20,499 nt of DNA, taken from contig DUZI01000004.1 of assembly GCA_013349595.1 (NCBI GenBank), forward strand, positions 1-20,499, written 5' to 3'. The stretch is from Nitrospirota bacterium (GTDB lineage Bacteria; Nitrospirota; Thermodesulfovibrionia; Thermodesulfovibrionales; Dissulfurispiraceae). The position numbers and the translations under genes are program-made. Shown piece after piece: positions 9,501 through 15,487 of this stretch (position 1 is its first letter; every line of letters starts with the position of its first letter). Under the pieces are notes generated by a model. The model ran no database searches, had not been told where the DNA came from, and worked only from the letters and a program-made list of their open reading frames with translations.

Positions 9501-9559
9501 AGGAGATAAGAAATAGAAGCCTTCAGTACCATCAACTTACTGCCCAGCTTTGTGGATAA
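6497..9559 (+). CDS. CHASE2-class III cyclase protein, Asn/Arg lost (C1-like subunit)
   Basis: 1020 residues from ATG 6497, chosen over ATG 6467 because it gives an ATGA overlap with the previous stop, as elsewhere in the operon, and a clean N-terminus (MKKYLLHIAVTLWLLISLL) directly entering the first membrane helix. CHASE2 domain about 25-500 with an insert of about 180 residues (275-455), three membrane helices (about 506-575), cyclase domain about 600-800, then a long coiled-coil-like C-terminus (about 850-1020). Both metal-binding Asp are present: D627 in SSDVSGF and D671 in KYEGDA. The beta-strand Arg of the G-S-x-x-R motif is present (R737). The transition-state residues are gone: the Asn position is R748 and the Arg position is E752 (MGETVRIAEELE), and the KGK loop is replaced by S-D-S-H-K. 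Alone it should lack catalysis; paired with the upstream protein it would complete one active site. Last gene of the operon. Confidence 0.88.
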   Translation: MKKYLLHIAVTLWLLISLLYTSGILQSIDNKIFDYSFLYRPSIPISQDIVTIDIDDPAIESIGRWPWNWSIHSLMFEHLHKHNVGYLFVIDMDFSEIPQITITTEEESLIKQKNILSEIIQQRNPYNLIKQLERMNDYVYFSSITRLKSGTLTKAEDLPGDTQKDTAPVFLMSESIIEPHREIQQNIAGVGTNAITFDSDGVVRRYPLFVNYKGEILPSIVIKAVSAIKEVDKIDLSKETIKLYSKNKIISIPVNKHGEVTINWTGKYSGSFVHIPFNLLSSFIIVDHLKDSLKGVNLAQLNNPMAILDYLVKISNSKGILNKEQATAKATIVFLAFLMDYYFANTGHKPEEILQSLGLDVNNKDFLHMARQIFINNLAVKQYLFDGKILEFDELIKKNQITLSSEEQGIVKDSYNQMVYYINHSKKIEDLRPLYFEQTKILKIDGKEFRINPTFLHGKVVFYGLTATGLTSQNPSPFMERHPMLDLVPQVVNTIITGSFIREIPSYLMYSIFAIYILVILFVAFRYKPIIGLAITLLIASLHCLITWTLFSKQGIVITVSTPLVSLFLPYSMAVFLRYFDEYRERMKVKKIFSTMVSPEVLKIMVQRKDSLSLAGEIKDATVFSSDVSGFTTISEGVTAQELARILNVYLSSMSNIIMSFDGYVDKYEGDAIKAVFGAPLEDSNHHYKACYSALLQQEELKIIQKMILIKYGVNITARMGINSGLVYAGNMGSKKRIQYTVMGETVRIAEELEPANKLFDTWISAGQETVLKAGQYIKSRYLGEVSISDSHKIKAYEVIGWNKDKYINHWAQRPIPELLLESFTKISPERIIASINYYSKINYKESGLLQYIISFYETLRDDALTMLKIDAMISYSEIDRQIENLKKSYQIKETEETTFTDQITHWKNQIKALNKAILEEVTHKQQKEQLFIQIDNLSKSIERFSKRLKIDSSDDDNIKELVDYLRLLIDGKIEKEDEKLLIDKFSSLEVKIQSKAQDLVKEIRNRSLQYHQLTAQLCG

Positions 9560-9911
9560 TTTAATATAATCCATGACACAATTAGGGTAAAGAAAAATCC
9601 TTAAAATAGCGCTTAGGAAGGGCGGGTTCAGGATTTTTATAATCGACAAATTTTATTTATAATTTTGATTTATACATCTAAAACAATGCCTTTTGACAAA
9701 GCCATAGGAACTTTTTTTATAAGGTGTCGTATAAAAATTCCACACCAGCCCTTCTTATCTTACTTGCTGATTTTACTAAGCTTTTAAGTTCTATCGCTGA
9801 TTTTGGGAAAAATGATAAATGCCTTCCTAAAGGAGTGACTTAGTGAATGATTAACTCAAAATATTAACAATAAACTTAGAATTGTCAGATAAAAAATCCC
9901 TGATTGGTTAA
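9560..9911. other. Intergenic region between the convergent operons
   Basis: About 350 bp between the end of the plus-strand cyclase operon and the end of the minus-strand hydrogenase operon. It holds repeat copy B (9599-9810) and part of the inverted repeat at 9878-9939. I see no coding sequence or RNA gene in the remainder. Confidence 0.7.
9599..9810. repeat. MITE-like intergenic repeat, copy B
   Basis: Same orientation and order as copy A: left flank CCTTAAAATAGCGCTTAG, left inverted arm 9616-9648 (GGAAGGGCGGGTTCAGGATT to ATCGACA), AT-rich centre, right inverted arm 9725-9755 (TGTCGTATAAAAATTCC then CCAGCCCTTCT), and the trailing CTTTTAAGTTCTATCG and GATTTTGGGA. Compared with copy A it has a 3-bp shorter centre and about 18 extra bases after the right arm. 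Such differences with conserved arms suggest an old dispersed family. It may also act as a transcription barrier between the convergent operons. Confidence 0.72.
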
Positions 9912-9939
9912 TTATGATTTTTTAGCTAATGACAATTCT
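9878..9939. terminator. Long AT-rich inverted repeat at the 3' end of hoxW, possible bidirectional terminator
   Basis: Perfect 10-bp outer arms AGAATTGTCA (9878-9887) and TGACAATTCT (9930-9939), and perfect 9-bp inner arms TAAAAAATC and GATTTTTTA, enclosing a small loop. In both directions an inner arm reads as a T run, so it may end the hox transcript and any read-through from the plus strand. The right half lies inside the last codons of hoxW. The low G+C of the stem makes terminator function uncertain. Confidence 0.4.
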
Positions 9940-10397
9940 GGTTTTATTATATCTTCATAGACCTTTTTTGAGGCATCTTTGACTGCTCTAATAACTTTAT
10001 CTGACAACCTTATGCCAATATCAAAATCCTTACCACCAATTTGACATAAAAAGGCGATAGGATTTGTTCCATAAAGTTTTTTTATACAAATAATCAGGTC
10101 TTGAGGTTTAAGATAGTGGGAGATAGATAAACTGTAAATCCTATCGGATGGTTCAATAGAGGTGATAGAGAAACTACCGTCTCTTATATTTACAGAACAA
10201 TCAAAAAAAATGATTACCTTGAAATCTTTTAATAAATCTGCCAGTTCAATGGTCAGTTGCTGAAATTCAAAAAGGCTTACAGGCAGATTTTTTGATAGAC
10301 CTGCTGTAAGCCTTGCTGTAACAATACCTGCTCCATCATCACCTCTTAATGTATTCCCATACCCTACAAGTGCGATGGAATTATCAGGCACAAACAT
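9912..10397 (-). CDS. hoxW: [NiFe] hydrogenase maturation protease
   Basis: 161 residues, normal for the HybD/HycI/HoxW family of nickel-dependent endopeptidases that remove the C-terminal peptide of the hydrogenase large subunit after nickel insertion. The family N-terminus G-Y-G-N-T-L-R-G-D-D-G-A-G is at 12-24, Q-Q-L-T-I-E-L-A at 46-53. Likely nickel ligands, by comparison with HybD Glu16/Asp62/His93, are D21, D66 (in FFDCS) and H94 (in SISHYLKP). It is the last gene of the hox operon, and its substrate is the product of hoxH immediately upstream, whose C-terminal extension is visible. It is separated from hoxH by a palindromic element ending 10 bases before its start codon; no clear ribosome binding site remains there, so expression may be lower than for the structural genes. 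Confidence 0.9.
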   Translation of the reverse strand: MFVPDNSIALVGYGNTLRGDDGAGIVTARLTAGLSKNLPVSLFEFQQLTIELADLLKDFKVIIFFDCSVNIRDGSFSITSIEPSDRIYSLSISHYLKPQDLIICIKKLYGTNPIAFLCQIGGKDFDIGIRLSDKVIRAVKDASKKVYEDIIKPELSLAKKS

Positions 10398-10406
10398 ACC
10401 GAGATC

Positions 10407-10629
10407 CAGTGATAAGGATAAGTCTCTTTCGTTCAGGAGCTATGTTTTGACAGTTCTAATGCTCCTTTTGCTACAGCCGCAAAACTCAACTACCACCCCA
10501 AAAAGTCTTGTGACTTTTTGGGGTGCCCGTTCCTTCGGGTTCAAACACTTGCGGCTGTTTAACGCTCCAGTCGCAAAGAACTGCTGCCAAGACATCGCTA
10601 TTCACTTCAGAGCCCCATCCTTATCGCTG
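10407..10629. mobile_element. Full-length palindromic element (MITE-like) in the hoxH-hoxW spacer
   Basis: The whole 223-bp segment folds back on itself. The ends are near-perfect inverted repeats: CAGTGATAAGGAT (10407-10419) and ATCCTTATCGCTG (10617-10629). Further in, ATGTTTTG-ACAGTTCT pairs with AGAACTGCTGCCAAGACAT, then ACAGCCGCAA (10473-10482) pairs exactly with TTGCGGCTGT (10549-10558), and the centre is a perfect 14-bp hairpin. The segment is visibly richer in G+C than the genes around it and fills nearly the whole 248-bp spacer. Size, inverted ends and lack of a gene fit a MITE or another palindromic repeat; I see no clear target-site duplication. Small plus-strand open frames across it are chance products. 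Confidence 0.68.
10494..10525. repeat. Perfect 14-bp hairpin at the centre of the palindromic element
   Basis: CACCCCAAAAAGTC (10494-10507), loop TTGT, GACTTTTTGGGGTG (10512-10525). In the hox mRNA (minus strand) it would form a stable stem between hoxH and hoxW. It lacks a following U run, so it is more likely an mRNA stabiliser or attenuating structure than an intrinsic terminator. Confidence 0.75.
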
Positions 10630-10645
10630 TAATTGTGGGAAATAC

Positions 10646-12070
10646 TTATCCCCTGGTAATCTCTTTTATAATCTTCCCATCACTGTCAATCAGGGTGAAT
10701 TTAAGTGGCATCATACCTATTGCATGTGTTGAACAGCTAAGACATGGGTCATAAGCCCTTATGACGCCTTCTACCCTATTAATCATTGCTTCAGTTATCT
10801 CTGTGCCAGTCATATAATGTTGAGCTACTTGAAGGACACTTTTATTAATTGCAAGGTTGTTATTACCTGTTGCAACAATCATGTTTGCCCATTCTATCAA
10901 ACCATATTTGTCAACCTTATAATGATGAAATAAAGTGCCTCTTGGTGCCTCTACACAACCAACACCTTCATATTCATTTACATCTGCATATGCCCTTATG
11001 TGTGTATCCAATATGTCAGGGTCATTTAACAATTTCTCTTCAAGCTCTATGACAGCAAGGATTTCAATGAGTCTTGCATAATGATTGTGAAATGAACTTA
11101 GCACTGGTCCTCTTTCAAGTTCTTTAAACTCTGCCCATTCCTTATCTGCAAGGGGTGTACTAAAACCATTACAAACATTAAGTCTCGCTGCTGGACCAAC
11201 CCTGTAAATACCTTCAGGATAACCAATCTTTTTGTAATATGGAGATTTTAAATAGGAGAATTCCTCTACTGACTCTCCAATAAATTCTTTATACTTTGAT
11301 GGTTCAATCATATCTGCGACAATATTGCCTTTCGAATCTATAAACCTTAAATATCCATCTGTAATCTCCCAATTGCCCTCAGCATCAACCAGTCCTAAAA
11401 ACATGGAAGGGAAGTTTCCAAATGTCCTGATTTCTTTCCTAAAATCCTCAATCATACCTTTAAATAATTTTAATGTGTTTAAAATAATCTCCTTAGCCTC
11501 TGGAATTTCCTTTAACATCATGTCTTTGTGTTCTTCTGAGAGGCATTCATTTACACCACCAGGGACAACCCAAGCGGGGTGAACCCTCTTTTTCCCAAGC
11601 CATTCAACAATATGACCACCAATCTGTCTAAGCCTTATACCGTTTTTTGCAAGTTGAGGATTTTTGTTTACTACACCAACAATATTTCTTATAGAAGGAT
11701 CAGAGTCAAAACCTATAAGAAAATCTGGAGAGGAAAGGTGAAAGAAACTAAGTGCATGAGATTGTATAAACTCTCCACAATTAAGAAGTTGTCTTATTTT
11801 TTTTGCTGGACTGGGGATCCTTACCCCAAGTATTGAATCACATGCCTTTGATGCAGCGAGTGAATGACTGACAGGACAAATACCACATATCCTCTCAACA
11901 ATAGAAGGCATTTCAGTAAAAGGACGACCTTCTACGAACTTTTCAAAACCTCTAAATTGTGTTACTGCAAATTGGGCATCTTTGACCTCATTTTTATCAT
12001 CAAAAAAAAGTGTTACCTTGCCATGCCCTTCTATCCTTGTTACAGGATCAATTACTAATTCACGAGACAT
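10646..12070 (-). CDS. hoxH: NAD-linked [NiFe] hydrogenase large (catalytic) subunit
   Basis: 474 residues from ATG 12070. An ATG two codons upstream (12076) directly abuts AAGGAGG and would have no spacing, whereas 12070 lies six bases from it. Carries the Ni-Fe(CN)2CO active site for reversible H2 oxidation. N-terminal motif R-I-E-G-H-G; first ligand pair R-I-C-G-I-C-P-V-S-H (C62, C65); second pair D-P-C-L-S-C-S-T-H (C443, C446, H449). All four Ni-binding Cys are present. A 25-residue tail after H449 is the peptide removed by the maturation protease encoded downstream, so the precursor form is intact. Sequence style and the HoxEFU neighbours indicate a group 3d bidirectional hydrogenase. 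The gene starts 15 bases after hoxY ends. Confidence 0.95.
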   Translation of the reverse strand: MSRELVIDPVTRIEGHGKVTLFFDDKNEVKDAQFAVTQFRGFEKFVEGRPFTEMPSIVERICGICPVSHSLAASKACDSILGVRIPSPAKKIRQLLNCGEFIQSHALSFFHLSSPDFLIGFDSDPSIRNIVGVVNKNPQLAKNGIRLRQIGGHIVEWLGKKRVHPAWVVPGGVNECLSEEHKDMMLKEIPEAKEIILNTLKLFKGMIEDFRKEIRTFGNFPSMFLGLVDAEGNWEITDGYLRFIDSKGNIVADMIEPSKYKEFIGESVEEFSYLKSPYYKKIGYPEGIYRVGPAARLNVCNGFSTPLADKEWAEFKELERGPVLSSFHNHYARLIEILAVIELEEKLLNDPDILDTHIRAYADVNEYEGVGCVEAPRGTLFHHYKVDKYGLIEWANMIVATGNNNLAINKSVLQVAQHYMTGTEITEAMINRVEGVIRAYDPCLSCSTHAIGMMPLKFTLIDSDGKIIKEITRG

Positions 12071-12085
12071 TTTCATCCTCCTTAT

Positions 12086-12619
12086 TTATCTTCCAAACCT
12101 TGTCTTGCCTTTCAAATCAGGTAATCGTCCATTAATCAACTCTGAAAGTGAATAGAAAATAACATCAGCAGGTGGTGGACAACCTGGCAAAAAGACATCT
12201 ACTGTTACTACTTCATGAATAGGTCTTGCATGAGAAAGGAGATGAGGTATCCTTATACTTGGTCTTTTCTGATTGAGATCAGCATTTTCAAAATAGGCTC
12301 TTTCATAGAGTTCCTTAGTAGGGAAGTAGTTTCTCATGCCAGGTATGTTTGCAGTGATTGCACAATCACCAAAAGAGACCAATATCTTAGTAAGTTTTCT
12401 GATTTTAGTTATCTTTTCTTCATCCTCATCACTACTGACTGCACCTTCTACTATTGCAACATCTACTCCTTGTGGATAATCTTTGAAGTCAACCAATGGT
12501 CCATATACTATATCTGCAGACTCTAAAAGAGTAAGTATCCTCTCGTCAATATCAAGCAAAGACATATGACAGCCTGAACATCCATCAAGCCATGATGTAG
12601 CGATCTTTACTTTTTCCAT
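12086..12619 (-). CDS. hoxY: NAD-linked [NiFe] hydrogenase small subunit
   Basis: 177 residues, the short form typical of HoxY without twin-arginine signal, so the enzyme is cytoplasmic. It holds the proximal [4Fe-4S] cluster that takes electrons from the active site in HoxH: C14-x2-C17 (DGCSGCHMS), C86 (FGDCA) and C147 (PGCPPPAD). All four ligands are present. A ribosome binding site AAGGAGA lies within the last codons of hoxU, nine bases before the ATG, and only six bases separate the genes. Confidence 0.94.
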   Translation of the reverse strand: MEKVKIATSWLDGCSGCHMSLLDIDERILTLLESADIVYGPLVDFKDYPQGVDVAIVEGAVSSDEDEEKITKIRKLTKILVSFGDCAITANIPGMRNYFPTKELYERAYFENADLNQKRPSIRIPHLLSHARPIHEVVTVDVFLPGCPPPADVIFYSLSELINGRLPDLKGKTRFGR

Positions 12620-12625
12620 ATTTTA

Positions 12626-13342
12626 TTATCTCCTTTCTCTCATAAGCTTAAGGTAGGGTAGAAACTGTCTTCTCTTCTCCATCTCAGCTACTGACTTGCC
12701 TTTTTCTGTAAGAGCCCCCGTTGGGCACACATGAACACATTTACCACAACTTGTGCATGTCTTTGAAGAACCCCATGATTCTTTCAAATCGGTTATTACT
12801 CTTGATGTAATTCCTCTACCCATTATATCTTTTGTGTGTGCACCTTCAACCTCATGACAGGCTCTCACACATCTTCCGCAAAGGACACATCTATTATGAT
12901 CTGCAATAAATCTATCATGAGTTGCATCAACAGGCATTTTAGGAAAAATGTATGGAAATTCAACATGCGTCAACCCCAATTTGAGGGCAAGGGTTTGTAG
13001 TTCACAATGACCATTTGAAACACAAGCTGAGCAAATATGATTTCTTTCTGTAAATAAAAGGGCAAGGATACTTAAACGGTAATTATGTATCTTTTCAGAA
13101 TTTGTGGTTACTTCCATGCCTTCACGAATTAGTGTTGTGCAAGCAGGGACAAGTCTTGGCATACCTTTGACCTCAACTATGCACATCCTACATCCACCAT
13201 AGTCACTAAGACCTTCAAGATAACAAAGAGTGGGGATAAAAATGTCATTTTCTTTTGCTACCTGCAGAATAGACTCATCACTCTTGCCTCCAACCTCTTT
13301 GCCATCAATAATCAGTGTCTGTATCTGTGATACTTTCTTCAT
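12626..13342 (-). CDS. hoxU: Hydrogenase diaphorase iron-sulfur subunit
   Basis: 238 residues, homologous to the N-terminal part of NuoG. Electron wire between the HoxYH hydrogenase and the HoxF NADH site. N-terminal [2Fe-2S] ferredoxin domain (C40, C51, C54, C68), then the His-Cys3 [4Fe-4S] site (H102, C104, C107, C113) and two ferredoxin-type [4Fe-4S] motifs (C152/155/158/162 and C196/199/202/206). Every ligand is present. The start codon overlaps the hoxF stop by four bases (ATGA), with GGAGG inside the end of hoxF. Confidence 0.95.
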   Translation of the reverse strand: MKKVSQIQTLIIDGKEVGGKSDESILQVAKENDIFIPTLCYLEGLSDYGGCRMCIVEVKGMPRLVPACTTLIREGMEVTTNSEKIHNYRLSILALLFTERNHICSACVSNGHCELQTLALKLGLTHVEFPYIFPKMPVDATHDRFIADHNRCVLCGRCVRACHEVEGAHTKDIMGRGITSRVITDLKESWGSSKTCTSCGKCVHVCPTGALTEKGKSVAEMEKRRQFLPYLKLMRERR

Positions 13343-14994
13343 TTGCGCCCTCCTCTCTTCATATTACAAACACCTGCAGGACATATCTTGTCATGAACAT
13401 GGGCAAGATATTCGTCTTTAAAAAAGTGCATAGTACTTACTACTGGGTTAGGCATTGTCATACCAAGTCCACAAAGGCTTGTGTTGTTGATTAGATCACT
13501 AAGCTTTTCAAGCATATGAATATCATTTATATTTCCTTCACCGCTTGTAATCTTACTTAGAAGATGATACATCTGGGCTGAACCATCTCTACAGGGGACA
13601 CACTTGCCGCAAGATTCAGTCATACAAAATTCAACAAAGAATTTTGCAACATCCACCATACAAGATGTGTCATCCATAACTATCATACCTCCAGATCCCA
13701 TTATAGAACCAAGTTTCGTCAGAGACTCATAATCTGCAGGGGTATCAAGATAATCTGATGTAATACATCCACCTGATGGTCCACCAGTCTGAACTGCCTT
13801 AAATTTGCTGCCCTCTGGGATACCACCACCAATATTAAATACAATCTCCCTTAGAGTAGTTCCCATTGGCACTTCTATAAGTCCAGTATTATTAATCCTT
13901 CCTGCAAGGGCAAAGACCTTTGTCCCTTTACTCTTCTCAGTCCCAATGCTTGCAAACCAAGCACTTCCATTCCTTATAATAGCGGGTATATTTGCAAAGG
14001 TTTCAACATTATTAATTAATGTTGGACTACCCCACAATCCATATTCAGCAGGATACGGTGGTCTTGGACGAGGATTTCCTCTACTCCCTTCAATAGATGA
14101 AATCAAAGCAGTCTCTTCTCCACATACAAAAGCACCTGCACCAAGTCTTAACTTTATATCAAAGTTAAAGGGTGTGTTAAATATGCCTCTACCAAGCACA
14201 CCAAGCTGCTCAGCTTGTGTGATAGCCTTTTTAAGCCTTCTAATAGCAAGAGGGTATTCAGCCCTTACATAAATAAACCCCTTGTCAGCCCCAACTGCAT
14301 AACCAGCAATTGCCATACCTTCAAGTACCCTATGAGGATCACTCTCAAGGACACTCCTATCCATAAATGCACCAGGGTCACCTTCATCGGCATTGCAAAT
14401 TATATATTTTTGATTTCCTGATGCCTTCATTACAGTAGTCCACTTTAGACCTGTTGGATAACCCCCTCCTCCTCTTCCTCTTAAACCACTTTTTACAATT
14501 TGTTCTATTACATTAGCAGGAGACATCTCTCTTAAGACTGTGTAGAGTGGTTCATATCCACCTACCGCAATATACTCTTCAATCTTTTCTGGGTCTATAT
14601 TGCCAAAGTTTTCAAGGACTATCTTTTGTTGATTCTTAAAGAAAGACATTTCTTTAGAACAGGCAAGTCTGCCCACAGGCTCGCCAGTTAAGGCATCTAC
14701 TATTTCATGGACATTATCAAGTGTGACAGACTTATAGATGACTTCAGATTTTTGGTCGTATCTTTGAACAGAAACTAAAGGACCTGCACTGCATAATCCA
14801 AGACAGCCAACTCCTTTAGCTTTACACCAATTTTCAATCCCCCTTCTCTCTATCTCCTTTTTAAAGGAGGTTAGCAATTCAAGACTACCACAAGACATAC
14901 AGCCTGCAGCAACACAGACATTTATTGAATACTCAAATTGTGCCCTTTTTTCATTTTCAATCTTTGCGATTTCATGGAGTTCCTCAAAGTTCAT
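13339..14994 (-). CDS. hoxF: Hydrogenase diaphorase flavoprotein subunit (NADH site)
   Basis: 551 residues, NuoF-like. N-terminal thioredoxin-fold [2Fe-2S] domain (C27, C32, C64, C68), then the NADH/FMN domain with G-R-G-G-G-G-Y-P-T-G at 173-182 and N-A-D-E-G-D-P-G-A-F at 201-210, C-G-E-E-T-A-L at 291-297, and the C-terminal [4Fe-4S] site C462-x2-C465-x2-C468 with C508. A short extra Cys motif (C538, C543) sits at the C-terminus. It exchanges electrons between NAD(H) and the HoxU clusters. Its start overlaps the hoxE stop by 11 bases, preceded by AGGTGG within hoxE. Confidence 0.95.
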   Translation of the reverse strand: MNFEELHEIAKIENEKRAQFEYSINVCVAAGCMSCGSLELLTSFKKEIERRGIENWCKAKGVGCLGLCSAGPLVSVQRYDQKSEVIYKSVTLDNVHEIVDALTGEPVGRLACSKEMSFFKNQQKIVLENFGNIDPEKIEEYIAVGGYEPLYTVLREMSPANVIEQIVKSGLRGRGGGGYPTGLKWTTVMKASGNQKYIICNADEGDPGAFMDRSVLESDPHRVLEGMAIAGYAVGADKGFIYVRAEYPLAIRRLKKAITQAEQLGVLGRGIFNTPFNFDIKLRLGAGAFVCGEETALISSIEGSRGNPRPRPPYPAEYGLWGSPTLINNVETFANIPAIIRNGSAWFASIGTEKSKGTKVFALAGRINNTGLIEVPMGTTLREIVFNIGGGIPEGSKFKAVQTGGPSGGCITSDYLDTPADYESLTKLGSIMGSGGMIVMDDTSCMVDVAKFFVEFCMTESCGKCVPCRDGSAQMYHLLSKITSGEGNINDIHMLEKLSDLINNTSLCGLGMTMPNPVVSTMHFFKDEYLAHVHDKICPAGVCNMKRGGRK

Positions 14995-15487
14995 TTTTAA
15001 ACCACCTTTCTATGGTATTACTTACAGTCTCTGGAGTCTGCTTTCCTGCTACTACACCATCAAAAACTATTGCAGGGGCAAGTCCACACGCACCAAGGCA
15101 ACGGGCAGTCAGTAGCGACAACTTGTTATCTTTTGTAGTCTCACCTGGTAATAGGTCATATTTTTTAGCAAAATCATCCATAATTGCCTTAGCACCACTT
15201 ATGTAACATGCTGTCCCCGTGCAGACAACACATGTATGTTCTCCTTGTGGTTTGAGTGTGAAAAAGTGATAAAAGGTTGCAACGCCATATACTTTACTTA
15301 ACGGCACACCAAGTTTCTCTGCCACATACTGCATTAAGTCTGTGTCAATAAATCCATAAGACTCCTGAACTGCATGTAAAGTCTCAATAAGTGCATGAGG
15401 TTCATTACCATAAATCCTCATTGTCCTATCAACCATTCGTAGTCGCCTGTCTTCTTTTAGAGAAGTCTGTTTGATTTCTTTTGACAT
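14984..15487 (-). CDS. hoxE: Hydrogenase diaphorase subunit, NuoE-like [2Fe-2S] protein
   Basis: 167 residues from ATG 15487, nine bases after AAGGAGG; ATG 15493 (two residues longer) is also possible. The frame is open further upstream, to 15565, but that part lies inside the regulator gene and lacks a ribosome site. The [2Fe-2S] ligands are C89-x4-C94 (CTGTAC) and C130-x3-C134 (CLGAC), and the G-V-A-T-F-Y-H-F-F block of NuoE is present at 68-76. HoxE links the diaphorase to further electron partners in five-subunit bidirectional hydrogenases. The first 59 bases of the gene overlap the 3' end of the MerR-type regulator gene, so the two are very probably co-transcribed. Confidence 0.92.
   Translation of the reverse strand: MSKEIKQTSLKEDRRLRMVDRTMRIYGNEPHALIETLHAVQESYGFIDTDLMQYVAEKLGVPLSKVYGVATFYHFFTLKPQGEHTCVVCTGTACYISGAKAIMDDFAKKYDLLPGETTKDNKLSLLTARCLGACGLAPAIVFDGVVAGKQTPETVSNTIERWFKNEL

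Noticed and set aside
261..9810. Composite transposon carrying the cyclase operon
   Set aside because: The flanking repeats have no transposase gene and no visible target duplication; only a recombination-prone arrangement can be claimed.
10440..10606. Integron attC site or tRNA-like structure (GGGTTCAAAC resembles a T-loop)
   Set aside because: No paired RYYYAAC/GTTRRRY core sites flank the fold, there is no integrase or cassette, and no tRNA cloverleaf can be drawn.
10375..10732. Two small plus-strand frames crossing the palindromic element
   Set aside because: They run through the inverted repeat and into the antisense of hoxH and hoxW; no start signals or protein-like pattern.
12215..12526. 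103-codon plus-strand frame opposite hoxY
   Set aside because: Antisense to an intact hoxY with all four cluster Cys; composition is that of a shadow frame.
13805..14272. 155-codon open frame on the plus strand opposite hoxF
   Set aside because: It lies wholly antisense to the strongly conserved NADH/FMN domain of hoxF, has no ribosome site and no recognisable domain; a chance frame.
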